This document shows, piece by piece, positions 11,811-23,479 of a stretch of DNA of 64,000 bases; the first letter of the stretch is position 1, and every line of letters starts with the position of its first letter. Where the stretch lies: assembly GCA_028583405.1 (NCBI GenBank), contig CM053244.1:5390799-5454798 (forward strand), read 5' to 3'. The DNA is from Pogonophryne albipinna. Its lineage: Eukaryota; Chordata; Actinopteri; Perciformes; Artedidraconidae. A program made the position numbers and the translations under genes. The notes under the pieces were generated by a model, which saw only the letters and a list, made by a program, of their open reading frames with translations, made no database searches and had not been told where the DNA came from.

Positions 11811-12474
11811 CATTTTCAACCATTTTGCAGTGATGTTCAATACAAATGTCAACGTTTCTTCTTAAATAAACACATTTAGGTCCTTTCAAAAACATCTTCT
11901 CGATAACTATTTGTTGTATTTTTGAGAAATTGCCATGTTATGTTATCCATAAATGGGAGTTCTAAAAGCACCGAAAATGGCACTTTTTGGCAAAATGGCA
12001 AAATTTGACATGCTGCGTTGCGCCTCTAAATCTGAATGAAATTTCCTCAAACTTTGCACAAATCATTTGTATAGACATTGGAACAAAATGCAACACCTAA
12101 CAGTTTGATATTTTGAGATTAAATCTTTTGCATTGCATTTTGATGCACCCTAATTAGCATAATGTAAAAACCACAGAGATGATTCAAAATATGGGCGTGG
12201 ACCAAGCCCTTAATAAGTAGCTCGCCAAGCAAATCCAACATTTTGAAAATACACACATAAAAAAAGGAAATGTAATTAATATTAGCTACCCTAAACGAAA
12301 CCTCAATCATAGCAAACTATCTACTTACTACTACTCGATATCTTTCTAACGCCCCTCCTTCTCCCACAATGAATATCGACCAATCACGTATTTACTTGAT
12401 TTGCGGGACCAGCGTTGCAGTCGGGAAGAAATGCAATGTGGAGCAGCACCTCACCACATCATAAGGAGTTAGAC

Positions 12475-14175
12475 CAGGGGTACTCAAATACAAATGTTAA
12501 AGGTCCAAAAAAATTGTTTCAATAAGACAAAGGTCCGTTTATTACGGTCATTTAACCCTTTAAAGAATTGCAACAAGATTCTTAACACGAGGTTGCAAAA
12601 ACAAAAAGTCTCTGTATGCAGCAGTTTTCATTGTTATTGTGTCTGTGCTTGATCCCTCAGAGTCGCAGTGTAAGAGCTGCAGTTATGAATAAAGGCAGCT
12701 GCACCCTCTTTCATTCAGCATTCCCATTATTACTTTATAAATGTCTTGCCCCCTTGTGTGTCCACTGAGGTTCGTCAGGCCCAACACATCTTCAACAAAC
12801 TCCCCCTTTGCCTCATCATAAAAACTCACAAACACCAGCAACTGAGCATTGTCAGTGGTGTCAGTGGACTCACCCACAGCTAAGGAAATGCACTGTGCGT
12901 TTTTTATTCCATCACAAAGCTGATTAATCAAATCACCAGCCAGTATTTATGTTCTTCTGGTTGCTGTGGAATCTGAGAGGGGGATTTGCTTGATTTTACC
13001 TGTTATTTCCTCTTTTTGTTTGCCTTCAAACATGGTCTCCATCACTTCAGTCATGCATTATTTTATACTTCAGTTATTATCCAGTGGAAAGTCCTTACCT
13101 ACTGGCCTAGTTAAATCAAAGTGGTTACTTTTTTGTGGCTGGGCAGTGTAGTTTTACACACGTCTTATTTGACTTTCTCAGGACTTAAAACTGTTTTTTG
13201 GGGGCAGACCCCCACAAATAAAAATGTGTATTTACACACGTAAGTTCATCATTTTAACAGTTTGTTATGCAGCTCATCCGTGAGCAGAGCATCAAGTTGA
13301 CATGTCTATTACAGCTGAATGCGGCGATTACCATTTTGTTCAGCAAAACGCCTCACAAACGTATTAAGATCAACAGCTTTAGTGCGTTTTGATTCAATGC
13401 TGAGTACAGCCAAACTGACAGTCTCTTCTCTGTCAGTGGAGACCGCAAATACCTCATTCCTTCAGTGCTTGGGTCCGAATGCTTCTCGTTTTGCACCGTC
13501 CCGTTCAAATGAAATCGCCATCAATCATATTTCCATGCTCGCGCCAGGGCCGGGGGAGGGGTTACAAGCACAAGACGTGCGTATTGTGCTGCATTCACTT
13601 GCACTCGGACATTAGAGACTTTCTCTCATAAATGTCCCATGAGCCACAACTTTTCTTTCAAAACAAAGCTGCCAACTGGGGTGGCAGCTGGGATGGCAAG
13701 GCCTATTTTTAGGGTGGCAGTTGCCACCCCGGTAGGTGAAACTATAGGCTACTAGCTACAGTACAGATGCAACTAGATGAGCTGTTAACTCTCGCTCTGA
13801 CTTTTAAAAAAAAAACTCTCTCTAAATCAAACAGGTTGAAAGAGACGACACACGCATTTTTCCCACCGGCATTCCGCGAAGACTCGCCCTACTGTGCCTC
13901 TGATTCGCAGGCTGTTGGTGGTGGGAAAAACCGCTGACGGGATGCTGAATGTGATTGGACCAATGCGTTGACAGACACACACAGACAGTGGAACAGTCGG
14001 ACATGCAGAGCGCTGTTTGCAGTGGACATAGCGGAGAATTTTGACTCGTTGTTTTGTGTCGATGTCTCGCAGATAACACAGATAATACATATGAAAAGTA
14101 TAATTTGCTCAGAGTCCGGAGACAGTTGTGGTTCGGTCCGGACCTGGACCGGAGTCCGGACTTTGAGGATGCCTG
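12475..14175 (-). mobile_element. Decayed 1.7-kb hAT element (ZBED5/GTF2IRD2-like)
   Basis: The left end is CAGGGGTACTCAAAT; the right end read backwards is CAGGCATCCTCAAAG. Both are flanked by the 8-bp duplication AGTTAGAC (12467-12474 and 14176-14183). The GTCCGGACC-rich stretch near 14130-14160 is typical of this family. Only fragments of transposase remain on the minus strand. Confidence 0.85.
12683..12931 (-). pseudogene. hAT transposase fragment (catalytic-core start)
   Basis: An 82-residue minus-strand frame includes ISLAVGESTDTTDNAQLL and EDVLGLTNLSGHTRG, the region around the first catalytic residue in ZBED5/GTF2IRD2-type hAT transposases; the family usually has DES where this copy has GES. 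Upstream on the minus strand (about 12930-13050 and 13320-13560) shorter degraded pieces of the same protein can be read in shifted frames. Downstream catalytic and dimerisation parts are missing. Confidence 0.75.
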
Positions 14176-14183
14176 AGTTAGAC

Positions 14184-15857
14184 CTTTCCTTCTGGCAGAA
14201 TCAACACATCAGCCCCGTTGAACAGCCTAGTCGTGCAGCCTATACAACACATGAGGGGCAGAGTTTTACTGTGTGTGTTGCAACTGGCATATATATTTAT
14301 TGCGCTTGACACACACATACGCATGGCGTAATTTCCACTGGGGACATGTCCCACCCACTTTTCTAAATCCCGTCTTTACAAATATGTTTATAATTTTTTA
14401 ACGCAAGCCGTCATTGCCACGGAGGAGCACACATCCTCTGAGCGACAGAGAGCACACCTTTATCTATTTAATAGTTGTACAAAATAAAGTAAGAAATCAT
14501 TCCAATGTGTACTATTTCATTTTTATTTGTTCAGCTCATGGTACGCAAAACCCAATGTACAATAATTGCCAACAAAACATGTCTCAAACAAACAAACACA
14601 CCATTGAGCGAAAAGGAGCAGGGAGGAGAAATAAATCTTATATTACCTGCCCCTTTCTAAATAAAAAAAATAAAATTGAAATAGATGGTCTGTCCTTCAT
14701 ATTTATTTTTCACAGCCAAACATAACATTACATTACATTTAGCTGACGATGTTATCCAAAGATACATAACAGTATCTTAGGATAATAAGAGAAACAACAA
14801 AAAAACATATTTCCCACTTGACAGTTAATGGAAAGAAACAAAAAACAACAACAACGTTTAAAAGGGGAGTGATTAGTAAAATATGCATAAATAAAAAGAA
14901 ATAATGCTAACTAGGTAACATAAGATAAGAATAAACACATTTAAATGATTTGTTATTGGCTGTGATCATATTCTAAAGATGTTTGGATTATTGAAAAGTA
15001 TACAGCTCCCTTTCATCTGAGAGTTGAGAGCTGTTTCCAGAAATTCATAGCTCAAAGAGATTGATGCATTTCACTTCAACATTTAAAAACAAATCTTCCC
15101 GGGGGTGCATGCCCCCGGACCCCCCTAGAGCAACAGTCCCATACAATGATACAAATGAATTTCATACTTAATCTGACTGACATGAAACGTAACTATCCAA
15201 CAAAAACGTAAATGTGGATATAAAAACCTGTCAGTTTGTGTCATTCTTAGACTAATCATGTCCCTAGTCACAGTTTATTCATTACATTCAACTTTTCTTT
15301 AATCATCTGCATAAAAATTGGGGTCACAGTGACCACTAAAGACAATGAAGCTCAAATATGAGCATAATATAAAAAACATACAGTTCAAAAATACATGATG
15401 AGTCCTGAGAACAGGCCTTTTTCATGCATTTTGTAATGTCAGGGTTTTATTTTGGAGGAAAATTTGTCCTTTTTACTGTTTATCACCAGGTGTAACATTT
15501 TACCATTGAATTACATGCTTGTCATTTATTGGTTTCTGGGCCTGTTGTATAATGGGGCCCTGAGAGCCATGTATGCGACTAATATGATGTAGGTGTGTTG
15601 GTATGGATGTGGAAGAGTGGTGTCAGCTGAGAAATGTGTGTGTGTCTGGATGTACAGTGTGTGTACAGAGACAACAATATACAGTAGATTTGGTTTACAG
15701 CAGTTTTCACCTCATCTCTTTTTCTCTCACTCCCTCATTCCCAAACTCATACACACACACTCGTACATATTAGACCTCCGTATACCTTGTATGTGTGTGA
15801 GTGATTGTGTGTGAGAATGAGACAGGAGGAAGTGTGCTCTCATGGCGTTTTTTTTTC
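14184..15857. other. Intergenic repeat debris
   Basis: At 14335-14350 there is a CTGGGGACATGTCCCACCC phrase and at about 15097-15125 a GGGGGTGCATGCCCCCGG phrase, both recalled from abundant fish repeats. About 14722-14760 resembles the ACATTTAGCTGACG tail of L2-type LINEs. About 15590-15830 is GT/CA-rich. No gene is seen. Confidence 0.4.
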
Positions 15858-15985
15858 ATTTGTGCTGTTTCATGTGTCTTGGAGGTAAACATATGTATGA
15901 TCTTGACCCAACTTGACCTCGATGTTTTGAATTAGGTCAAGATCATACATATCTTTACCTCAAAGACACATGAAACAGCACAAAT
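15858..15985. repeat. Long near-perfect hairpin (51-bp stem, 26-nt loop)
   Basis: Arms 15858-15908 and 15935-15985 are reverse complements over 51 bp with two mismatches; the 26-base spacer is 15909-15934. The hairpin lies three bases beyond the last codon of the minus-strand pseudogene's open frame. It could be a fold-back element or the scar of an inverted duplication. Confidence 0.9.
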
Positions 15986-15988
15986 TGA

Positions 15989-16375
15989 TCACTTGAGTGT
16001 AACTTTTACATAGTTGCTTGAAGAGGGACATAGTTTTAGCATCCTTTCAGCAACTATTTTCACATTCTCCATGTGGAGGTTGAGCATCTTTACATCCTCT
16101 GTGAATGGTAAGATCTGTAGTGCATTCCACTTTGACTCTCTTAATGTGGTTGTTGCACCTCTTGTGATCAACCCTTTCCATTTGAATTTTTTTATCGTCT
16201 TGAACTCTCGAGCAAAATTTAAAAGAGTCCAGTCTCTGTCGACTGTGGACACATTTTCGGTCTCTATAAGTTCAGAGATGACACCCAGACTGTTGCCAAT
16301 TTTGAGGCCTAAGGAAGGTGTTTTGAACGTATTGTCCTCGGGATTATAACCAGCCAACTCACTGCAGATATGACA
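15989..16375 (-). pseudogene. C-terminal conserved block, truncated at the hairpin
   Basis: Residues AGYNPEDNTFKTPSLGLKIG, then ISELIETENVS, ATTLRESKWNALQILPFTED and a helical end continue the zinc-finger exon after frame changes near 16466-16440 and 16355. A helical region like this precedes recombinase-type catalytic domains in some mobile proteins, and I have a weak recollection of that here, but no catalytic residues are present. Coding stops at the hairpin (15985), so the original C-terminus is lost. Confidence 0.55.
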
Positions 16376-16397
16376 TGATTAAAAGTGGCAGGATAAA

Positions 16398-17360
16398 TTA
16401 GTTCCTCTGCCTTCCGGATAGGTGTGTTGTGTTTGGCCACAAGCAAGTCGCCCAAGTTCGCGAAAGTCTTTGCCTGATGTAATCATGTCTGCTCTTTCTT
16501 GAACCGTTGAGATCAAACAGGTGCCGTCCAAACTGCAACAGAAGTTTGTCGTTTTGTATGATCTGAGTGACCTCATCAAAGTTCATGCAAGACATTACCC
16601 CCTTCAAGCCATCACTCACCTCACATGCAATTGCAGTTTTAAGGGCACATCTTGATCGAACCCGCTCTTTCCCAATGCTGGGTTCATCACCAATTTCTTT
16701 TTTCGCTGGGCAGATTTTCATGTGCTTCCACAATGTTTTTTTGGCATATAGTCCTTGACAGTGAAAACAATGCACAAAGTCAATGGCACGTCTACATTTG
16801 CGTGGTCTGTAACAGGCCTGCAGCTCTCCAGCTCCCTCCCTCACAACATTGGCATTATGGGCAAAGTTCCCACGGCTTCTGATTATGCTCAACTGTTTTC
16901 GTCTTTCTTTTGAATTCTTTGGATGTTGGAATGCAATCGCAACATCTGGTACCTTCCCATGTACAGCTTCCAGGTGTCGTGCAATGTTGGCTGTTGGATG
17001 GAAGCAATAGAGACAGTAATTCCTCTTGTTGTATACATGGCGAGATTCAGATGAGGGCAAAACTCGGATTGAGTCTTCATCGATTCTGCTTTTTTTGTTG
17101 TGTGTGTTTGAGTTTTTCTTTAGTGGACTGGGGGATGTAATCTTTCTTTTCCTTTGTGTGTCCCGGTTATTTTTCTTAGAACAATTTGGTTTGGCTGGAG
17201 ATAAAGGGGGATATCGCAGAGATGGCAGGGGCTTTTTTGGAGTCAACGGTATGTCTTCTTCTAGCTCAGAAGAATCTTCTGCAGTGCTGTCCGGAACAAA
17301 GTCAGGATCACTGTAGTTAGTGAAAGACGAGTCAAGGGATGTTTCCATGCATGAAGTAGC
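16398..17360 (-). pseudogene. Zinc-finger exon (YCLYC and HCFHCQGLY fingers)
   Basis: After the acceptor at 17361 the frame runs through an acidic region (DPDFVPDSTAEDSSELEED), Pro/Lys-rich linkers, then two cysteine/histidine fingers: YCLYCFHPTANIARHLEAVH, and later FVHCFHCQGLYAKKTLWKH followed by MKICP. Between them is RSRGNFAHN. Such paired fingers are typical of DNA-binding proteins; the family is one I recognise from fish but cannot name. The frame leaves the conserved sequence near 16466-16459 by a frameshift. Confidence 0.65.
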
Positions 17361-18099
17361 CTTGCAGAAAAAGAAAAAAATATGAAACAGATTTAGTACA
17401 GCAGGTCCTCCATTACTTAGGGCCATGCACTGTGTCGATGTTTGGACTTGTATTACAGGTACTGTATCTCTTTTGGACGAGTGATATGGGATATAAGGCT
17501 ACATTTATCTAGGTGTATTTCATTTAAAAACAGTACAGATAAGTCAGGGAGAGTGGCATTGACCGGCAAACATTCAAGGTTACCAACACATGCAATTGGT
17601 TGGATCTGCGGATAAGAATGCAAGAAATCACGTTGCCTTAAAATACACCGGTCAGGATGAAACCATGGTGCAAAAGTAAGGGATTCCAGCGCACAGGATC
17701 TGAGACTAGTGCCAAAGCTTAACGAGCAAGGACAGCTAAATAGCACTTTACTTCAATACTCATTTATATTCTTGTTCATGGTAATGAACATATTGTTTAC
17801 CATTTTGTATAACTTTATGTTTATGACTGTTTGCTGTTAAATGTCGATGGCATTATCGGCGTGCATTTCTATTTTTACGGTGACAAATATTCTCCAGATT
17901 TTCAAAAGACATTGTATTTTATTTACTACTCTTCAATGCAGTAAGATGATGCTGTACATGTCAATACATGTCAAAGACTGACTGACAGACATGTGATGTC
18001 CATTGTTTTTGGAAATATCACTCATGTGATACAGTCTCTGGAAGTGTGTGATCCAACACTTAACTTAAACCTCACCCCAGTCTGAAGTTGCAAACATAC

Positions 18100-18830
18100 C
18101 TGAACATCATCATGGGAAGAGTGTGCCTCAAGGGAATCATCCGATGAGGATTGCAAATTCAGCTGAAGAAAAAGAAAGAAATGAATGTGAAAAGCTGAGA
18201 AAGCCATGATGAAACAACACAAGATAGCGCAGCACAACTAAACTTATAGCAACATTAGACAAATGTTATTGACTCCTCATTGCCTTACTCTTACTATCGT
18301 CTAAGTCAGCAAGATAAGAAACAGCAGATATTTCAGTTAGGTTACACATCTGCACAGTACTTTTCTAAAGTAGTAAACATGCAGCAAGTATGAAGCTGTA
18401 TTGCATTGAAAGACAGAAGCACAAAGTATAGCCAATATTACTACGTTTGCAATTGAGCTCCAATTCATCTACATGATTACAAGAGGATGGTCTGTTATAC
18501 TCACAAGAGTATCCATGTCTGCCAATTGCTGAACCAGTTGTGCACGCTTTACCAAATTCATGGCATGTTCTCTTTTAGCTTGTTGTTCCTTCTCTGCAAT
18601 TTGGTATCGATTGAAGCATTCCTGAGGATGTTGTTGCAGTTTGGTTGTTCGAGACTGTAATGAGAGCAATTCAATTAATAACTAATTAAAGCAAAGAACT
18701 TTTGAAAGCAACCTTAAATAACATTTCACAGCCACAAAATTAGCAATATTGTAATACTAATTACATTATGTGCGACTGGAGTGCTGCTGTATTTGTTCAT
18801 GTCATTATATGTGTTGAATTCAGGGGACTT
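18100..18830 (-). pseudogene. Linker exons 6-8 of the SET/zinc-finger pseudogene
   Basis: Exon 6 (18830-18765, 66 nt) reads KSPEFNTYNDMNKYSSTPV. Exon 7 (18654-18505, 150 nt) is a charged helix rich in Gln, Lys and Glu with YQIAEKEQQAKREHAMNLV, probably a coiled coil. Exon 8 (18162-18100, 63 nt) is LQSSSDDSLEAHSSHDDV. Each has a pyrimidine-rich AG acceptor and a GT donor (gtaatt, gtgagt, gtatgt), and each is open throughout. The exons are small, in phase and acidic or helical, consistent with a flexible linker. No enzyme motif is seen. Confidence 0.6.
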
Positions 18831-18849
18831 CTAAAAGAAAAGAAAAAGA

Positions 18850-18925
18850 TATATAATAATAATAAATTACATGTTTTATTTAGAGCGCTTTTACAGGTGC
18901 TCAAAGCGCTTTACAATTACATATT
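18850..18925 (-). repeat. L2-type LINE 3' tail
   Basis: ATAATAATAA followed by AGCGCTTTTACAGGTGCTCAAAGCGCTTTACA, nearly the same as the start of the LINE at 62741. It is a short 3'-end fragment in intron 5-6 of the pseudogene. Similar tails in the other orientation lie near 24015-24060, 25140-25185, 32715-32765 and 58350-58400. Confidence 0.6.
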
Positions 18926-19064
18926 AGACATGTAAATGTCATTACTGTGGATATATCTATTATAGAAACATACATAACCTCTGTGTGTATATACAGTATA
19001 CACAGTCCAAGATATATACATTCTATCAACACAGCTCATATCTCATGGCAGAAGATATGCTAGG

Positions 19065-19399
19065 TGTGGGGGAAACTTCTGTTGCAAGTGCAGGTGAGTC
19101 ACCGACTCAAAAGGAGAGCTGGAGCTTTGATGGCAAACACTGATGGTTTATTACGAGCTTCGGCCGGAGAATTCACAAGGCATGTCACAGGGCCACGGTT
19201 TGACCACACGGTTGAGATGCCACCGTCAAATTTGAAGATTCCTCTCTCCTGCAAAACCCTTTAACAGGTTTGCTTGAGAGTAATCAACATTCCTTACTAG
19301 GTAGACTAAACAGCTGGGAACAACACTATACTAGTGCAGCCCCTCCTTAATAACGTCAGAGGGCGAAAGATAAACATCTATGGGAATTATTCCCTAACA
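19065..19399 (-). mobile_element. Probable solo LTR
   Basis: Bounded by TGTGGGGG and CCTAACA. Read on the minus strand it has an AATAAA signal (gtaataaacc, about 19148-19156), as expected near an LTR 3' end. Flanks ctagg and ctatg match at four of five positions, an imperfect TSD. The family is unknown. Confidence 0.5.
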
Positions 19400-19924
19400 C
19401 TATGCTTTTATTTTATTCAGAGTATGGGAATGAATGAATATGAGAGAGAGAGAGAGAATTGTATTTTGTGAAACAGAAGAACAGCTAAATAAATGCAACG
19501 GCCTCCCAAGAAGAGCTCGCCTCTCTCCAGTCATTGAAGCTAAAGTGGGTTATTGAACCTGAAGCTTGTTGCTTCTGCCCTCCTCGACTACGGTTTGGGA
19601 GCCGACAGGAAAGTTCAACACACAGATGGCCAGTCCGCCCCTTTGTAGCATATTATTTCAATAAGAGATGAGCAGATCGCCACTGGCCTTTAACTAAAGA
19701 CACAGCCACGCAAAAACTGCGGCATGTGTACAGCTCCTTATGGGTACTGCAGTTAGTGAAGTGCTTTCCTCTGTGGTGAAACGCTCAGCACCACGGAGGA
19801 AAGCGGCAGAAAGTCACCTGGAGATAAAGAGAGCGGGGCTGCGCTGCGTGCATGGCTTCCTTCTGCAGGTAACGGGGAGACGCGCTCTGGTCTAGTGTGC
19901 CACTGGTTAAGGTGCCGCGTGCCA

Positions 19925-19959
19925 GCATTGGCACGCGTGCCAGGGGTTGCCGACCCCTG
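19925..19959 (-). mobile_element. hAT terminus, single end
   Basis: Read on the minus strand from 19959 it begins CAGGGGTCGGCAACCCCTGG, a familiar hAT-Charlie-type end in vertebrates. A matching second end or 8-bp duplication was not found, so the copy is truncated. Confidence 0.55.
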
Positions 19960-20726
19960 ATGTAGACGTTACTACACACATTCTCGGCTCTCACACACAT
20001 CAGCCCAAGCTGATAAAAACGTAATAATAACACACTCAATATTTCACACAACCGCTTTAAAACACTCCTTACACATGTTATGTTATAGTACTATCTACAT
20101 ACCTGATAAAAGGGAAGAATTTTGACAAGAATCAAAGTTAGATTTCATTCTCCGGTACTTTACTGGAGTGAGGAAAGTACCGCGAAACCCCCCAGATATG
20201 TGGGCGGAGACAAGAGCAATCGATCTCCGTCTCCCAGATCAAGGCCATCTAGTCGATCACAGTTTAACAGATCACACGTCTCCAAAACAAACACAAACAA
20301 GCGCAGACAGAATACCTTCTCATCCTTTCCAAACATCCTACAATTAAACTACATTATCAAAGGTAACAGTTAAAATACTGTCAATGTTACAAAAACAATC
20401 TATTACACACTCCCCTGCTAAATTTGATGTCATCCCGACAAACACATTCTTACCTTTATATATACAGTCTATGTTTCTTACTCAATATCAAGCCACGATT
20501 ATTGTTTTTATTTTAAATCGTATAATGTCGTTTTTTTTTTGCCGTCTGTGAGGAAAATAAATGGCTCAGAGCTTCAGAATACTGAAATCTGTATATATTT
20601 GTTTCCTTCTAATTTGTTATTATTTGTGACCCACTCTATCGAAATCAGTCAAAAGTCGCAACTGCTCATTTAAAAAATAAATAAACGTGGATTTGTGTAA
20701 AAAAACTAGTTTTTCAGGATTCTGTG

Positions 20727-21045
20727 TTTTGTTTGATTTTAAATAAACAAAGTCTCGGCTTTCAGAATATGAAACTGTTATTGCCAAAATCTCACGATAA
20801 CTACATTTTCTAAGCTTGTAAAGGGAAGAAGAGGCACCTCTCACTCGCACCCTGCTCTTCCACAGCGCCGCTCCCCCTCCCTCCGCTGAAATTATGAAGT
20901 AAAGGCGTATAGTAATCATAGATAACACGGCAGCGTCCGGGACAGTTTGTTTTTATCTGTTTTCAAATAAACAAAGTCTTGGCTTTTAGAATATTAAACT
21001 TGTTTCGGCAAATTCAGATGATAAATACAGCTTTGAAGCTTCGGC
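20727..21045. repeat. Diverged direct duplication
   Basis: AAATAAACAAAGTCTCGGCTTTCAG (from about 20739) and AAATAAACAAAGTCTTGGCTTTTAG (from about 20966) head two similar stretches of roughly 90 bp ending near AAGCTT. The second lies about 227 bp after the first. Confidence 0.65.
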
Positions 21046-21127
21046 ATAATTACAAGCGGAGAACGGAGTGACTTTACGTCACAGCAGGCATAACAATAGC
21101 CGGTGTTTCTCGTGAGTGTTTCCCCGG

Positions 21128-22206
21128 TAGGGCTGAACGATATATCGTGTCATGGCGATAACCGCGACATGCGCGATATTCACACCGCAGGGACGTGCGG
21201 TTTTATTCTTTTTTTTTAGGACGTGCGATAACCTCTTAAGCACGACGGTCCCCCCAGTGGACCCCCCCCACAGTTTTTTTTCGAGACTGTGTCTCAGGGC
21301 TTCTTAACATTTATGAAACTATTAATGTGTAGCACCAGATTAACGGGAAGAATCTCAGCTAACTGAAGATATGAACCATTTTAACAAAACAAAACACAAG
21401 GGTAATACCAAGCCTCTGAATTAGCACTAAGCGAAAAACGCACTTTAGCACAGAACTCAAGATAAAGATACCCTTATTACTCATCGAAACTGCACATACA
21501 ATATATCCGATTAAAGCTGAGGTTCCACAGATTATTTAGGTATATAGTATCATCACTGAGTGATACGAACTCGCGACAGGGGAAGCAAACACAGACATCA
21601 CAACACGTACCTTTACGGAGCTTTTACGGGAGATCGTCTCACCGTAGCTGTCAATCTGATCAAAAGACGTGTTCAATGGCATCAAAACGAGAAAAAACGC
21701 GGCTGAATCGGTTAATCCATAGGTTGATAATGTATCTGTGGCTTTGAAGCAATTGTTTATAATCCATAATTCAATTTTTATGTAAAAATCGGAGCACAAA
21801 AGGTAGCTGCTAATGGTAGCCACCAGAGTGTATGCAGCTTCCGGTTTTGGCTATGCGTCACTCTCACTCCTCATGTGTGTAGAACTTCCCCTCGATTCCA
21901 TTGGCTCTAGCGGTTATAAAGAGATTTCATTCGTCAAAATCGACCAAGGGGGGCCAGAGATATGGAAAATCCACCCAAATGACCCCAGAAGTGATTTTTT
22001 TGTTGCTAAATCTCTAAAAAAGTCAAATTTCACTTGTTTTGCATTGATCTTGATACAGGGTACTTATTATATGTTGTACTTTGGATTCCTAAAGATTTTA
22101 GTCTACCTCATCCAAGGGTAGTTTTCACTATAAGTAAAAAATAATTTTCAAATCCTTCATCCGGTTAAATATAGTTAAAAAAAACGCAATATATATCGCA
22201 GCCCTA
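21128..22206 (+). mobile_element. hAT-type MITE with 8-bp TSD, hosting another element
   Basis: Termini TAGGGCTGAACGATATATCG and, at the far end, a CAGCCCTA inverted copy; 8-bp duplication TTCCCCGG at 21120-21127 and 22207-22214. Most of its interior (about 21236-22170) is a copy of the TTAA-flanked element described at 31513-32640. Confidence 0.8.
21236..22170 (+). repeat. Second copy of the TTAA-type element, nested
   Basis: Starts TTAAGCACGACGGTCC and follows 31513-32640 closely through CTGTGTCTCAGGG, ATTAATGTGT, CAGATTAACGG, CACGTACCTTTACGGAGC and TGTACTTTGGATTCCTAAAG. Both copies have the same orientation. The limits are approximate, because the ends have diverged. Confidence 0.75.
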
Positions 22207-22335
22207 TTCCCCGGTACACAAACGCAAAAATACACAAACACACACTCGCGAGCTTCCCCCAGACCCGTAACACAAACGAAAATGTGTCTTCGGGTCAATG
22301 TGACTGATTTAGATAGAGCAAGTCACATTTGGTTT

Positions 22336-23124
22336 TGTTATCTGTGTTGGTTTTTCTCGCGTCCAGGAGAGAAGCTTAAAAGGAGACTAAATGGAGTCTC
22401 TGAGATGGGGTCAAATTGGTACTTTAATTAAAAATAAAGGCGCGGTTATGTTACAAACAGAATATGTGTTCGACAGAAAAAGCAGTCTGTCTCTGGGATC
22501 TCGCAGGTGAAGGAAAAGGGCCGTCTCCTCAGGTCCCGCTGTTTATATATATCCTCTGCTGGCTCCTCCCTGCGGGCCGGCGCGCCACGTCTTAATGTCC
22601 GTTGTTTTGCATATCAGAGGATACAGACATTGTACATTCAATATATATCTAAACACGGCTTTTCTCTTCCTTAACTCTTTCATGACTTTTCATTTAACAC
22701 ATTCTAACCGCTGTAATCAATACTCCAAAAAGTACAGGAAATACTTCACAGCTGGAGTTTCTGGTCGTTCCGGAAGTTGTCACATGCTACTCACATCTGA
22801 AAACAATAACGTACTCAAATAAACTGTACCTTCATTTAATATTCAACAATAATAATAATATCTCGACGTCTGTAGTTGTAGTGTTGAAATCAGTAGGTTT
22901 CGGTGTGCAACATCATATCATCTCGCTGCTAAATTCACCTCTATAGTAAATGATATATTAGCCTCATGCTAAATGCTAACCGGAGATGAAGGATTTTCAG
23001 AGTAAAAGCTTAACAACTGGTTGTGCACAGGAACTTCTGGTTTTTCAGTATAAAACAGCTTTTAAACTGACGGTATGTTTTATGGTTCATTATGTTATCA
23101 AAACATTGATTTTAATTTCTAACA
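22336..23124 (-). mobile_element. Solo LTR of the 45-54 kb endogenous retrovirus family
   Basis: Reverse-complement match to the LTRs at 45314-46092 and 53902-54691: starts TGTTATCTGTG and ends TTTCTAACA. Length 789 bp, with a 4-bp duplication GTTT (22332-22335 and 23125-23128). It is visibly more diverged than the proviral LTRs, so it is an older integration reduced by LTR recombination. Confidence 0.9.
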
Positions 23125-23385
23125 GTTTAGGCACGAAACATACTACCAGTAGAAATACATTGCTTTCAAAATCGCTCTGTGTCGAATCAATAGATTATAT
23201 TTCGTGACACCACAGGATGGCGACTAACGCACATATTAACATAGGTACGCTCCTCTGAAATGATTGTCCCCTGCAATTATTATTATCCCTCATCGAGTTC
23301 GCTATTCAGCTTGCTTGCTAACATTAGCTTAAACAAACGTAACATGCAACGTTAGCCTAATCTAAAATGCTCTACTACGGCGTAC

Positions 23386-23479
23386 CTTTCATGTGGCTCG
23401 TCAGCGCAGACTCTCCCATCGTTATTTGTTGCAAACTTTGCAGGAGGCTACTCGTGGGCTTGACCCTCGTCTTAGCCAT
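23386..23479 (-). other. Possible alternative first exon
   Basis: On the minus strand an ATG in a strong context (gccATGG, 23479) opens 31 codons, including SLQQITMGESALTSHMKG, that end at a good donor (AAAG/gtacgcc, 23386). The MGESALTSH wording recalls one half of a BED-type finger. It lies inside intron 5 of the pseudogene and could be an alternative start or a fragment of another transposon. Confidence 0.35.

Larger units (their letters stand above)
8522..12152 (+). mobile_element. 3.6-kb hAT-type DNA transposon, near-complete
   Basis: Inverted termini TAGGGTGCATCAAAA (8522) and TTTTGATGCACCCTA (ending 12152) are flanked by a perfect 8-bp duplication ATTAGCAT (8514-8521 and 12153-12160). 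The duplication fits the hAT-type consensus nTnnnnAn, and TAGGG is a common hAT start. One long transposase-like gene lies inside, GC-richer than its flanks. The transposase is not the usual Ac/Charlie sequence; hAT membership rests on termini, TSD and a D...CxxH...RW order. Confidence 0.85.

Noticed and set aside
15858..15985. Calling the hairpin a microRNA gene
   Set aside because: Stem shape alone is insufficient; it adjoins a broken gene and could be a rearrangement scar. Left as a hairpin repeat.
17453..17746. 97-codon minus-strand frame
   Set aside because: Lies in an intron of the SET/zinc-finger pseudogene; no recognised motif or promoter.
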